Shown here: positions 25,251 through 33,412 of the stretch, piece after piece
How positions within the stretch are numbered: position 1 is the first letter of the stretch
How the letters are laid out: each line of letters begins with the position of its first letter
From: JACCSI01 sp035575715
GTDB taxonomy: Bacteria > Acidobacteriota > Vicinamibacteria > Vicinamibacterales > UBA2999
Direction of reading: 5' to 3'
Length of the DNA stretch: 64,000 nt
NCBI GenBank assembly: GCA_035575715.1
Contig: DATLXN010000003.1
Location: 1 to 64,000, forward strand
Notes under the pieces: model-generated
What the model saw: only the letters and a program-made list of their open reading frames with translations
Databases searched by the model: none
Told to the model about the DNA's origin: nothing
Position numbers and translations under genes: made by a program

Positions 25251-25449
25251 ACTGGCTCCTTGGTAGAGGCCCCGGCTTCTCACCGAAAGGGGAGGGGGCG
25301 CGCTTAACACTGAGCACTAATCGCGCCAACTAGTTTGCCCGCTGATGTCGGGAAGAGGCCTACGCGCGTTTGTACACATCAGCGAACGATCAGGGTTCAG
25401 CCCTGCCATCCAATGACAGCGGTCGGAACCCGTCTGCTACTTCTTGGTA

Positions 25450-26271
25450 TCAGACCGTGCGGATCGTGCCGTTCACACCATTCGGGAAGAAGCCGCCGCT
25501 GAACGCACCAGCCGACCTGTTGGCAAAGACAATGGCCAATACCTGTGACGGCGTGCGCGCCGGCGTGAGGCCTTCGTTGAACACATTGAACAAGCGGCCG
25601 GCCGGCGACGCCAGCGGCGGGACGTCGACGTTGTCGAGTTGCGGCACCGGGATGTTGCGGTCATAGACCAGGTAGCGTAAGACACCGACGTGTTGCGCCT
25701 CGGTCAGTGCGATGCCGGCCGCTGCGGCGAGGATCTGGCGGCTGCTGATCAACGGCGCGGCGCCGTTGTACGCCGTGACGCCGACGTCTTCAAACGCGCG
25801 TGCGAGGGTCAAGAACTCCGCGACGCTGCGATAGCCGATGCCGAGCGCTTCGAGATTGATCGCTGGTTTGGCGATCGCCGCGCTGCCCAGTGCGCTGCGC
25901 AGAAATCGCACGTGCATCTGCTCTTCGTTGGCCAGGGCCAAGGCGACCTGCGTCGCGCGATCATCCAATGCCACCATCCCGCCGCCGGTCGTCGCACCTT
26001 GGCTACCAACGCCGCCGACGCCAATCCCGAGATCGGCAATGCGACGCCCGGTCGTGACGACCGTATAAAACTCTGCCTCGAGGTATTCAAGGTTCAGCGC
26101 GAAGTTGAGGATATCGACGTCGGTGATTGACTGCGCCTGCGCCTCAGACGACGAGCCATCGATGAGACCAGCGGCACCAATCGCGAAACCGGCCGCGACA
26201 GCAGACTTGGCGAATTTGCGACGGCTGACAGAACTTGCGACGAGATCCTCGAGCGCTTCTTGCTTCGTCAT
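25450..26271 (-). CDS. Tat-exported ferritin-like domain protein (paralog 2)
   Basis: A 273-residue paralog of 24408-25250: Tat signal SRRKFAKSAVAAGFAIGAAG, then FALNLEYLEAEFYTVVT, ANEEQMHVRFLR and IALTEAQHVGVLR with the Glu/His positions of ferritin-like domains. It ends FPNGVNGTIRTV like its sister. AAGGAG lies ten bases before ATG 26271. The two genes are tandem on the minus strand, 199 bases apart, and may have separate promoters. The 254-base divergent region to 26526 holds no gene. Confidence 0.87.
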   Translation of the reverse strand: MTKQEALEDLVASSVSRRKFAKSAVAAGFAIGAAGLIDGSSSEAQAQSITDVDILNFALNLEYLEAEFYTVVTTGRRIADLGIGVGGVGSQGATTGGGMVALDDRATQVALALANEEQMHVRFLRSALGSAAIAKPAINLEALGIGYRSVAEFLTLARAFEDVGVTAYNGAAPLISSRQILAAAAGIALTEAQHVGVLRYLVYDRNIPVPQLDNVDVPPLASPAGRLFNVFNEGLTPARTPSQVLAIVFANRSAGAFSGGFFPNGVNGTIRTV

Positions 26272-26525
26272 TCGGGGGCTACTCCTTGTCGTCGCATCTC
26301 TGATGACGCGATAGACAGCACCCTCCAAGCAGGAACGAGTCCGTCGCTCGAATAGCCCAAAAGGCCCCTGAAAACGATAACGTGAGGGGAAGACAGCTAC
26401 ACCGTCTGCGTCACGGAAACCGCATCTGTCTGTTCGCGTGTAGGTCGTTTGCTGTCAAAAGCGTGCACGAGCTGGGGTATCCAGAACGCGCACCGCCTGG
26501 TCAAATCGGCTAAGCTGGCAGACAG

Positions 26526-27416
26526 ATGGGTGTGGTTGGCAGCACAGCTCAGGCGATAACCAAGCGCGCCGGTGTTCTAGTCACCCAACGCTTGCATACG
26601 CTGCCGCGACGGCGGGCCGATCCCGTCGCGGAACGCGCCGCCCTGCAATCGATTGTTGGCAGGGTTTTCCGCTCCACGCATGATCTCTTTCAAGACGTCG
26701 CCAACGTCGCGCTCGCACTATGTGACGCGCACTCGGCCGGCGTCAGCATCCTCGCCGACGATGGGTTGACGTTCGTGCGAGCGTCGTTCGCCGGCGCCTG
26801 GCGCGGGTTGCCGCACAGCCAGGCGCCGCGCAGCCTGAGCCCTTACGGTCTAGTCCTCGAGACGAATGCGTCGCAGTTGTTCTACCGTCCGCAACGCTAT
26901 TACGAATTCTTGCAGGGCGCACAGCCGGAGGTGATCGAGGGCTTGCTGGTACCGTACCAGCGCGACGGCGTCACGGTTGGCGCGGTCTGGGTGGCCTCGC
27001 ACGACGAGTCGCGGCATTTCGACGGTGAGGACGAACGCCGGCTGCGCGCGATCGCCACCTGCGCAACCGCGGTGCACAAGGTCGCCGACGCTCTTGAAGA
27101 AGTCAGATACGGCCTGCTCGCTACCGAGCAGCTCGCGCAGTCGCTGGTTCATCTGAGCGGGGCCATTCGCCCGATACGCGATGTGTCGTCGCAGTCGGTG
27201 CGGACCATGGCGCGTCCTCGCCTGAGTGCGCGCGAGTCCGAAGTCGTCGTGCTGGTCGCGCAGGGCTACACCAACCAGGCGATCGCCGAGGAATTGCGGG
27301 TCAACGTCAAGACCGTATCCACTTATCGCTCGCGCGCGACGGACAAACTTGGGTTTCGCAACCGCGCCGACTTTGTCACCTATGCACTCGACGAAGGCTG
27401 GCTGGGCTCGGTATGA
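26526..27416 (+). CDS. GAF-LuxR transcriptional regulator (paralog 1)
   Basis: A 296-residue regulator. Residues about 50-200 form a GAF domain (LFQDVANVALALCDAHSAGVSIL, VIEGLLVPYQRDGVTVGAVWVASHDE). Residues about 232-293 form a LuxR/GerE helix-turn-helix (LSARESEVVVLVAQGYTNQAIAEEL, VKTVSTYRSRATDKLG). There is no receiver domain, so it probably responds to a ligand or redox signal through GAF. Its stop overlaps the start of a paralogous gene by four bases, so the pair is made together and may form heterodimers. Confidence 0.88.
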   Translation: MGVVGSTAQAITKRAGVLVTQRLHTLPRRRADPVAERAALQSIVGRVFRSTHDLFQDVANVALALCDAHSAGVSILADDGLTFVRASFAGAWRGLPHSQAPRSLSPYGLVLETNASQLFYRPQRYYEFLQGAQPEVIEGLLVPYQRDGVTVGAVWVASHDESRHFDGEDERRLRAIATCATAVHKVADALEEVRYGLLATEQLAQSLVHLSGAIRPIRDVSSQSVRTMARPRLSARESEVVVLVAQGYTNQAIAEELRVNVKTVSTYRSRATDKLGFRNRADFVTYALDEGWLGSV

Positions 27417-28276
27417 CCGCCCAGCCATCGCCCAGCGTGCCGGCAACGCCCGGCGTCGTCATCACATCATTACTCGAGCAGCGCAGAGAACGCGCGCCCG
27501 ACTACGGCGCCGAGGCCGAAGCGCTGGTTTCGATACTCACGGTCCTGGGGTCGGCACCCGAATCGGTGCTCCAGCAACTGGTCACCGTGGCGTTGCGGCT
27601 GTGTGACGCCGATTCGGCTGGCATGAGCCTGCTGAGAAAGACACCTGCCGGCGACGAGGAGTTCTACTGGCCAGCCATCGCCGGCAGCTGGCAGACCTAC
27701 ATCGGCGGGACCACGCCGCGCACGGACTCGCCGTGCGGGGTGGTGTTCGATGCGAACGCGCCGCAACTCGTGTCGCACCCGGAGCGCTGCTACAACTACT
27801 TCGCCACCGCCGAACCGCCCGTCGTCGAAGGGCTGCTGGCACCGTTCTACGTTGACGGCAAAGCGACGGGGACGGTGTGGGTCGTCAGTCACGACGAGGA
27901 CCACAAGTTCGACTATGAAGACTTGCGGCGTCTGCAAAGCATCGCGCGGTGCGCCACAGGCGCCTACCAGATCGCGATGTCGCTCGACAGCATCGGGGCC
28001 AGTCGGAGCGCCGTCTCGGCGGTCGAAGCGCAATTGAAACAGCTCGAACAGCGTCGCGATCCAGGCGTCGCGGACGGTCACGCGCCACTGAGCGCCCGCG
28101 AACGTGAAGTCGTGCGGCTGGTCGCGCTTGGCCATACCAATCAAGCGATTGGTGAATCACTGGGATTGAGCATGAAGACGGTCGAGACCTACCGCGCACG
28201 CGCGACTGACAAACTTGGCGTGACCACCCGCGCCGACCTGGTGCGGTTTGCGGTGGCGCAGGGGTGGCTCGGTTAA
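27413..28276 (+). CDS. GAF-LuxR transcriptional regulator (paralog 2)
   Basis: A 287-residue paralog of the preceding gene with the same order: GAF (VTVALRLCDADSAGMSLL, VVEGLLAPFYVDGKATGTVWVVSHDED), a short linker, and LuxR-type DNA-binding domain (LSAREREVVRLVALGHTNQAIGESLGLS, KTVETYRARATDKLG). The ATG overlaps the upstream stop (ATGA). The recognition helices of the two proteins differ (VNVKTVSTY versus LSMKTVETY), so DNA targets may differ. Confidence 0.88.
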   Translation: MTAQPSPSVPATPGVVITSLLEQRRERAPDYGAEAEALVSILTVLGSAPESVLQQLVTVALRLCDADSAGMSLLRKTPAGDEEFYWPAIAGSWQTYIGGTTPRTDSPCGVVFDANAPQLVSHPERCYNYFATAEPPVVEGLLAPFYVDGKATGTVWVVSHDEDHKFDYEDLRRLQSIARCATGAYQIAMSLDSIGASRSAVSAVEAQLKQLEQRRDPGVADGHAPLSAREREVVRLVALGHTNQAIGESLGLSMKTVETYRARATDKLGVTTRADLVRFAVAQGWLG

Positions 28277-28316
28277 CGCGGCACCTTGTTAGGCGGGCTG
28301 GCAGGGATGCAGGTCG

Positions 28317-28670
28317 GTGTATCCTGCCAACGTGAAGACTGCGTTTCTCACTGTCGGCGCCCTTCTGATCGTGATCGGCGCTCTCGGTTTTGTTCAGGAT
28401 CCCATTCTGGGCATCCTTTATGTCGGCCCTCTCCAAAACCTGATCTACGTCGGCGCGGGGATTGCGGCGATCGGCGCCGCGATGTCTGGTATCGGCACAA
28501 TGCGCTTGTGCGGACGGATGCTCGGGATTGCGTTCGGCGGACTCGCTATCGCGGGCTTTGCGACCGGTGGGCTGTTTGGATTAGCGACATTGACGCAGGC
28601 AGCCAACTATCTGCATGTCGCCGTATCGCTCCTGTTCCTGTACTACGCGCTGCTGGCGCCGCCGGTCTAA
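28317..28670 (+). CDS. Small four-helix membrane protein, DUF4383-like
   Basis: A 117-residue protein with about four hydrophobic helices (10-30, 38-58, 65-90, 92-115) and a short polar start. GALGFVQDPILGILYVGPLQNLIYVGAGI and ANYLHVAVSLLFLYYAL resemble DUF4383-type membrane proteins, where NLxH and NxLH motifs are usual; here the first His is replaced by Tyr. A GTG start at 28317 is used; GTG 28332 is an alternative, and neither has a strong ribosome site. Function unknown. Confidence 0.6.
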   Translation: MYPANVKTAFLTVGALLIVIGALGFVQDPILGILYVGPLQNLIYVGAGIAAIGAAMSGIGTMRLCGRMLGIAFGGLAIAGFATGGLFGLATLTQAANYLHVAVSLLFLYYALLAPPV

Positions 28671-28706
28671 CCGCACCTGCGCACCCGCCGACCTGCCCAC
28701 CCCGCG
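28670..28706. repeat. Degenerate CCYRCC-type repeat at a gene end
   Basis: Units like CGCACCTG, CGCACCCG, CCGACCTG, CCCACCCC follow the stop of the small membrane gene. The composition matches the better-preserved array at 47218-47273. Confidence 0.4.
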
Positions 28707-28715
28707 CCTAAGGCC

Positions 28716-29465
28716 ATGACCGGTTTTCCGCTTCGCGACCATCGCAGTTGCCTCATGCTGTCGCAGTTGGTGCTCGACCTGATCGAGCACGATAAGGCGG
28801 CACTGGGGAAGCTCCGGCGACTTCGTAAGGGCGCCGCGTTGTGGGGACCGACCGACAAGCCCGACCACATGTACGTGTTGACAAGCGGTCAGCTACAGAT
28901 CGCGACGACCGACGATCGCGGGCGCGAGTCGCTGCTGCAGACCGTGGTGGCGGGGGAGCCGTTTGGCGAATTGTGCTTCTGCGCCGAGGACGGCGGGATG
29001 CGCCGCTCAACAGCGGCGGCAACTGATCACTCGGAAGTCACCGTGATTGCCTATACCTCGCTCCTGAGATATCTGCACGCCCGACCGGATCTTCTGGATG
29101 CGGTGGTGATGACATTCTGCAGTCGCCTGAACGAGTGCCAGTTACGCACCGAGGCACTCGGGCATCGCGATGCCGAGCAACGGATTGGCCGCCTGCTGCT
29201 GATGCTGTCGGCGCGACCACATATGCCCGACCGGCCAGAGGCCACCCTCGCGGTGACCCATCGCGAACTTGCGCTGATTGCCGACCTGACGCGATCGCAT
29301 GTCACCGCCATCCTCAACCGTTTCAAGTTAGCGGGCGCCATCGACTACAAACCGGCCGGGCCGCTGGTCGTCCGCCTCGCGGCGCTGCAGCAGCTGCTGG
29401 GCAGCGACAGCCAACGCCGATCACGCCGCACCCTGCGCCGCCCGCCGCGTGACGGATCCCGCTGA
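28716..29465 (+). CDS. Crp/Fnr family transcriptional regulator
   Basis: A 249-residue regulator. Residues about 30-140 are a cyclic-nucleotide-binding-type beta-roll (MYVLTSGQLQIATTDDRGRE, VVAGEPFGELCFC), followed by the long dimer helix and a C-terminal winged helix (about 165-235: VTHRELALIADLTRSHVTAILNRFKLAGAI). The roll has two closely spaced cysteines (LCFC), which could be a redox-sensing feature, but the N-terminal four-Cys Fe-S motif of FNR is absent. The C-terminus is Arg-rich (RRSRRTLRRPPR). The start may be ATG 28716 or a few codons later. Confidence 0.85.
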   Translation: MTGFPLRDHRSCLMLSQLVLDLIEHDKAALGKLRRLRKGAALWGPTDKPDHMYVLTSGQLQIATTDDRGRESLLQTVVAGEPFGELCFCAEDGGMRRSTAAATDHSEVTVIAYTSLLRYLHARPDLLDAVVMTFCSRLNECQLRTEALGHRDAEQRIGRLLLMLSARPHMPDRPEATLAVTHRELALIADLTRSHVTAILNRFKLAGAIDYKPAGPLVVRLAALQQLLGSDSQRRSRRTLRRPPRDGSR

Positions 29466-29520
29466 CCCAGGTTTCGAGGCCAAGCCCGCCAACCTCGCGA
29501 CACGTGTAAGCTGACCCGGT

Positions 29521-30684
29521 ATGGGTATCCAAACTGACCTGATTCATCGCGGCGAGCGGCCGGCGCCAAGTGCATCGACGGCCCTGACGACACCAATCTA
29601 CGAAACCGCGACCTTTGTTTTTGACTCAGCGCGGGATGTCGAGCGCTACCAGGACGGGAGCCTCTCGGCCTTCCTTTATTCGCGCTACGAAAACCCGACG
29701 CTGGTGGCGCTCGAAGAAAAGATGGCCGCAGTCGACGGGGCCGAAGCGTCGCTGGTGTTCAGTTCAGGAATGGCGGCGACCGCCACCGCCATGTTCGGAT
29801 TGCTCAAGGCCGGCGACGAAGTGGTCTGCGCCTCGGCGGTTTACGGCGGCACGTTCCATTTGATCGAGCGCCTGCTCACCGGCTTTGGTATCGAGCGCCG
29901 CTTTGTCTCGCTCGAGGAGTTGCGGGATCCCGCGCGCGTGATCGGCCCGCGGACCAAACTGCTCTGGTTCGAAACGCCGATCAATCCCACGCTGCGCTGC
30001 GTCGAGATTGCGCCCATTGTCGCGGCTTGCCGCAAGGCCGGCGTGTTGTCCGGCATCGACAACACCTTTGCCAGTCCGATCAATCAGCAGCCACTCGCAA
30101 TGGGCGTCGACCTGTCGATGCAGAGCGCCACGAAATATCTCAACGGCCACAGCGACGTCACCGGCGGCGTCCTGTCTGGATCGAAGACCGTGCTGGCGCC
30201 GATCAACAAGACCCGCCGGTTGTTAGGGGGCGTGATGGATCCTCAGCCGGCCTACGCGCTCAGTCGCGGTATGAAGACATTGCCGTTACGTGTGGCGCGC
30301 CACAACGCGAATGCGATGGCGGTGGCGACCGCGCTCGAAGGCCACTCCTCAGTGGCGCGCGTCTATTACCCGGGGTTGACCTCGCACCCGGACCACGCCA
30401 TTGCCGCGAAGCAAATGAGCGGCTTTGGCGGCATGGTCTGTATCGACGTCAAGGGCGGGCAGGCCGGCGCCTATAAGGCGTTCGATGGTCTCAAGGTCAT
30501 TAAACGCGCGGCATCGCTGGGCGGCGTCGAAAGCCTGTGCAGTCTGCCGATCCTCACGTCGCAATACGGATTGACTGACGAGGAACTGGAGAAGGCCGGA
30601 GTGACGCGCGGCATGATGCGCTTGTCGATCGGCCTTGAAGACCCCGAGGACCTGATTGCGGATCTGCGACAGGCGTTGGAGTAG
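29521..30684 (+). CDS. Trans-sulfuration PLP enzyme (methionine gamma-lyase/cystathionine synthase type)
   Basis: A 387-residue cytoplasmic PLP enzyme of the Cys/Met metabolism family, full length. Key parts are YSRYENPT, SSGMAATATAMFGLL (phosphate-binding Ser/Gly loop), the PLP-stacking Tyr in YGGTFHL, the Asp in GIDNTFASP, and the Schiff-base Lys205 in SATKYLNGHSDVTGG. Substrate class (methionine gamma-lyase, cystathionine gamma-lyase or gamma-synthase) is not settled. The AI-2E transporter follows at 6 bases, so they probably share a transcript. Confidence 0.9.
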   Translation: MGIQTDLIHRGERPAPSASTALTTPIYETATFVFDSARDVERYQDGSLSAFLYSRYENPTLVALEEKMAAVDGAEASLVFSSGMAATATAMFGLLKAGDEVVCASAVYGGTFHLIERLLTGFGIERRFVSLEELRDPARVIGPRTKLLWFETPINPTLRCVEIAPIVAACRKAGVLSGIDNTFASPINQQPLAMGVDLSMQSATKYLNGHSDVTGGVLSGSKTVLAPINKTRRLLGGVMDPQPAYALSRGMKTLPLRVARHNANAMAVATALEGHSSVARVYYPGLTSHPDHAIAAKQMSGFGGMVCIDVKGGQAGAYKAFDGLKVIKRAASLGGVESLCSLPILTSQYGLTDEELEKAGVTRGMMRLSIGLEDPEDLIADLRQALE

Positions 30685-30690
30685 TCTGGC

Positions 30691-31848
30691 GTGGTGACCG
30701 CTGACAACACACCTCGACAGAAAGATGAGCCGACGGCCGATCCCGCTGCGCGTGCGGACGGTTCGTTCTTCGGCACCACACCGGCGCTGACCATCCTGGC
30801 GGTCTGTGCGCTCATTTTCCTGCTCCGCTATATGCAGGAGGTGTTGATCCCGTTCGTCCTTGCTGGATTGACCTTCTACGCACTCGACCCGATGGTCGAT
30901 CGTCTGCAGCGCTGGCGTGTCCCCCGTGCGCTCGGTGCAGCGGTGATGTTGCTCATCGTCCTCGCCGGCGTCGGTGGACTGGGCTACAGCCTCGCGGACG
31001 ATGTGGTCGGGGTGATCAACGATTTACCGTCGGCCGCGCAAAAATTGCGCGTGAATCTTCGACCAGATCGCGACGCCGCGCCGAGCACCATGGACAAATT
31101 GCAGGAGGCCGCGACCGAACTCGACAAGACCGCAGCCGAAGCGGCCGGGCCGACTGACGTGCCGCAAGGCGTGGTGCGTGTGCAGATGGAGGAGCCGACG
31201 GTCAAACTCAGTGACTACATTCGCTGGGGCCCACTCAGCATCGTTTCGCTGCTGGGCAGCGCGGTCATGGTGCTCTTCCTCGCTTACTTCCTGCTGCTGA
31301 CCGATGACCTGTTCAAGCGCAAGTTGGTGGAGCTGGCCGGCTCGACCCTGGCGACGAAAAAAGTGACCGTCGAGGTGTTACGTGACATCGCCCTGCAGAT
31401 CGAGGCGTTCATCCTGGTCCAGGTGTTCACCAGCACGGTGGTCGGCGTCGCGACGTGGTTGGCGCTGTGGTGGTTCGGCCTCGACAACGCGCCAGTGTGG
31501 GGCTTGTTCGCCGGGCTGCTGAACTCGATTCCCTATTTTGGTCCGCTGATTGTCACCGGCGGGTTGACGGTCGTCGCCTATGTGCAGTTCGGCACGCTCG
31601 AGCGGACCGCGGCGATCACCGGTATCGCCCTCCTGATCACGACACTTGAGGGCTGGATTCTCACGCCGATGCTGATGGGCAAGGTCGCACAGATCAATAC
31701 CGTGGCGATTTTTGCCGGGCTCGTCTTCTGGAGCTGGATGTGGGGCATTTGGGGACTGCTGCTGGCGGTGCCGCTGCTGATGGTGATCAAGTCAGTGTGC
31801 GACCGGATCGATTCCCTGCAGCCAATCGGCAAACTGCTGGGGGAGTGA
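30691..31848 (+). CDS. AI-2E family transporter (PerM-like)
   Basis: A 385-residue inner-membrane protein of the AI-2 exporter-like family. Hydrophobic helices lie at about 28-75 (two), 80-110, 185-215 and 245-365. Between them is the usual soluble stretch (about 110-180). The family hallmark GLLNSIPYFGPLIVTGG is clear, followed by EGWILTPMLMGK. The start is a GTG (30691, or the next GTG at 30694). Members move diverse substrates, including Na+/H+, so autoinducer export should not be assumed. Confidence 0.88.
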   Translation: MVTADNTPRQKDEPTADPAARADGSFFGTTPALTILAVCALIFLLRYMQEVLIPFVLAGLTFYALDPMVDRLQRWRVPRALGAAVMLLIVLAGVGGLGYSLADDVVGVINDLPSAAQKLRVNLRPDRDAAPSTMDKLQEAATELDKTAAEAAGPTDVPQGVVRVQMEEPTVKLSDYIRWGPLSIVSLLGSAVMVLFLAYFLLLTDDLFKRKLVELAGSTLATKKVTVEVLRDIALQIEAFILVQVFTSTVVGVATWLALWWFGLDNAPVWGLFAGLLNSIPYFGPLIVTGGLTVVAYVQFGTLERTAAITGIALLITTLEGWILTPMLMGKVAQINTVAIFAGLVFWSWMWGIWGLLLAVPLLMVIKSVCDRIDSLQPIGKLLGE

Positions 31849-31875
31849 AGTGCTGAGTGCTGAGTGCTGAGTGCC
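31849..31875. repeat. Heptamer tandem repeat (AGTGCTG)3
   Basis: Three AGTGCTG units plus AGTGCC start immediately after the stop of the transporter gene. The rest of the convergent gap (to 31981) holds no gene. Confidence 0.85.
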
Positions 31876-31981
31876 GCTTTGTCGTAGCTGGATAGCGGGC
31901 CGAGTATTCTTTTCTTCTCAGTCAAAATCGCTTCGCCCCTCGGCGCGGTGGTGCTGATGTTGCTTAGCAACACACCAGACA

Positions 31982-33412
31982 TTACCGATGTTCGAGCACA
32001 CCTTTGAGCGCCGCCGTCGCCGCCCAGTAGCCACACATCCCGTGCACGCCACCGCCAGGTGGCGTCGAACTCGAACACAGGAACAGGCGCGGATTCGGCG
32101 TGGTGTAAGGGTTCCACCGCCGCGTCGGGCGAAACATGAATTGCCCGAAATCATTCGCGCCACCGCCGATGTCGCCGCCAATCATGTTGGCGTTGTGCTG
32201 GTGCATCGCTGCCGGCGGCATGACGTGTCTCGCGAGAATGAGATCGCGAAAACCGGGCGCGAAGCGTTCGATCTGGTTTTCGATGTGGTCGGTCCTGTCA
32301 ACGGTCGACCCGTTGGGCACGTGACAGTAAGCCCAGCCGGTGTGATGGCCGGCTGGCGCGCGCGTGACATCGAACAGGCTCTGCTGCGCCACCAGCACAA
32401 ATGGTCGCTCGCAAATCCGTCCATTCACGGCGGCGGCCTCCGACGCGGCAACTTCCTCGAAGGTGTTACCCAAGTGCACGGTGGCGGCGCGGTGGCATTC
32501 GGGCGCCGTCCAGGGGATCGGTCCCGAGAGCGCCCAATCGAGTTTGAACACGCCCGGGCCATGACGGAAGGCGAGGAGTTGTCGACGGTAACTATCCGGC
32601 AGCGCCGTTCCGGCAATGCGAGCCAGCGCCACCGGGGGCAGGTCGAACAGCACCGCCCGAGTAGCAGGCAGATCGTCCATCGATCGCACTTCGCGCCCGA
32701 CCTCGATCCGCCCCCCGAGGGCACGCAAGTAACTGGCGAGACTGTCGACGATCTGTTGCGACCCACCCTTGGCGCATGGCCAATCGACCACATGGCCGAC
32801 CAGCGCGAGCACCATGCCGAAGGACGCGGATGCCGTGGCATCGAGCGACACAAACGAGTGCGCCGCGCAACCGGCAAAGAGCGCACGGGCGTTGCGCCCC
32901 TCGAAGTGGCTGCGAACCAGGGATCTACAACTGCGCAGCCCGGTCGCGCCGAAGCGAGCCATCAACAGCGGGTGGCGCGGGATTCGAATCGGACGGAGGA
33001 TCTCCGAGAAGAACGCGTCGGCGCGCGCGGCGTAGGGCTGCATCAGGCGGGCCCACGCCTCGCCATCGCCGCCCAGCGTCTCGGCGGTGGCAGCGATCGA
33101 GCGATGCAGCACGGCCGCTGTGCCGTCATCAAACGGATGGGCCAGCGGCGCAGGCGCCTGGACCCACTCGAGCCCGTGCGCCGCCAGTGGCAACCGCCGC
33201 AACAGTGGCGACACCACACCCATCGGGTGGATCGCCGCACAAATGTCATGGTGATACCCGGGCAAGGTGAGCTCGGCCGTCCGGCACCCGCCACCAATGG
33301 TGTCCTTGGCCTCGACCACCAATACCGAGCGTCCCGCTTCGGCGAGGACGACGGCAGCCGCAAGTCCGTTGGGACCGGCACCGACCACGACAGCGTCGTA
33401 GGAATGCGTCAC
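31982..33412 (-). CDS. Phytoene desaturase-like FAD-dependent oxidoreductase
   Basis: A 476-residue flavoprotein read from GTG 33412, where the FAD-binding fold begins at once (THSYDAVVVGAGPNGLAAAVVLAEAG, then VVEAKDTIGGGCRTAEL). The frame extends to ATG 33481, giving 499 residues. The C-terminus holds the second FAD contact, CSSSTPPGGGVHGMCGYWAA. It resembles carotenoid desaturase/isomerase-type and putative retinol saturase-like enzymes, but has no carotenoid genes beside it, so the substrate is open. Its start is divergent from and overlaps that of 33404-34897. Confidence 0.85.
   Translation of the reverse strand: MTHSYDAVVVGAGPNGLAAAVVLAEAGRSVLVVEAKDTIGGGCRTAELTLPGYHHDICAAIHPMGVVSPLLRRLPLAAHGLEWVQAPAPLAHPFDDGTAAVLHRSIAATAETLGGDGEAWARLMQPYAARADAFFSEILRPIRIPRHPLLMARFGATGLRSCRSLVRSHFEGRNARALFAGCAAHSFVSLDATASASFGMVLALVGHVVDWPCAKGGSQQIVDSLASYLRALGGRIEVGREVRSMDDLPATRAVLFDLPPVALARIAGTALPDSYRRQLLAFRHGPGVFKLDWALSGPIPWTAPECHRAATVHLGNTFEEVAASEAAAVNGRICERPFVLVAQQSLFDVTRAPAGHHTGWAYCHVPNGSTVDRTDHIENQIERFAPGFRDLILARHVMPPAAMHQHNANMIGGDIGGGANDFGQFMFRPTRRWNPYTTPNPRLFLCSSSTPPGGGVHGMCGYWAATAALKGVLEHR

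Noticed and set aside
30691..31848. Quorum-sensing system (autoinducer-2 export)
   Set aside because: The family name is historical; no luxS or AI-2 receptor lies here, and many members transport ions.
31988..33403. Upstream 472-codon extension of the SDR gene
   Set aside because: It is antisense to the clear FAD oxidoreductase gene and reads as Arg/His-rich sequence. The SDR fold starts at about 33404.
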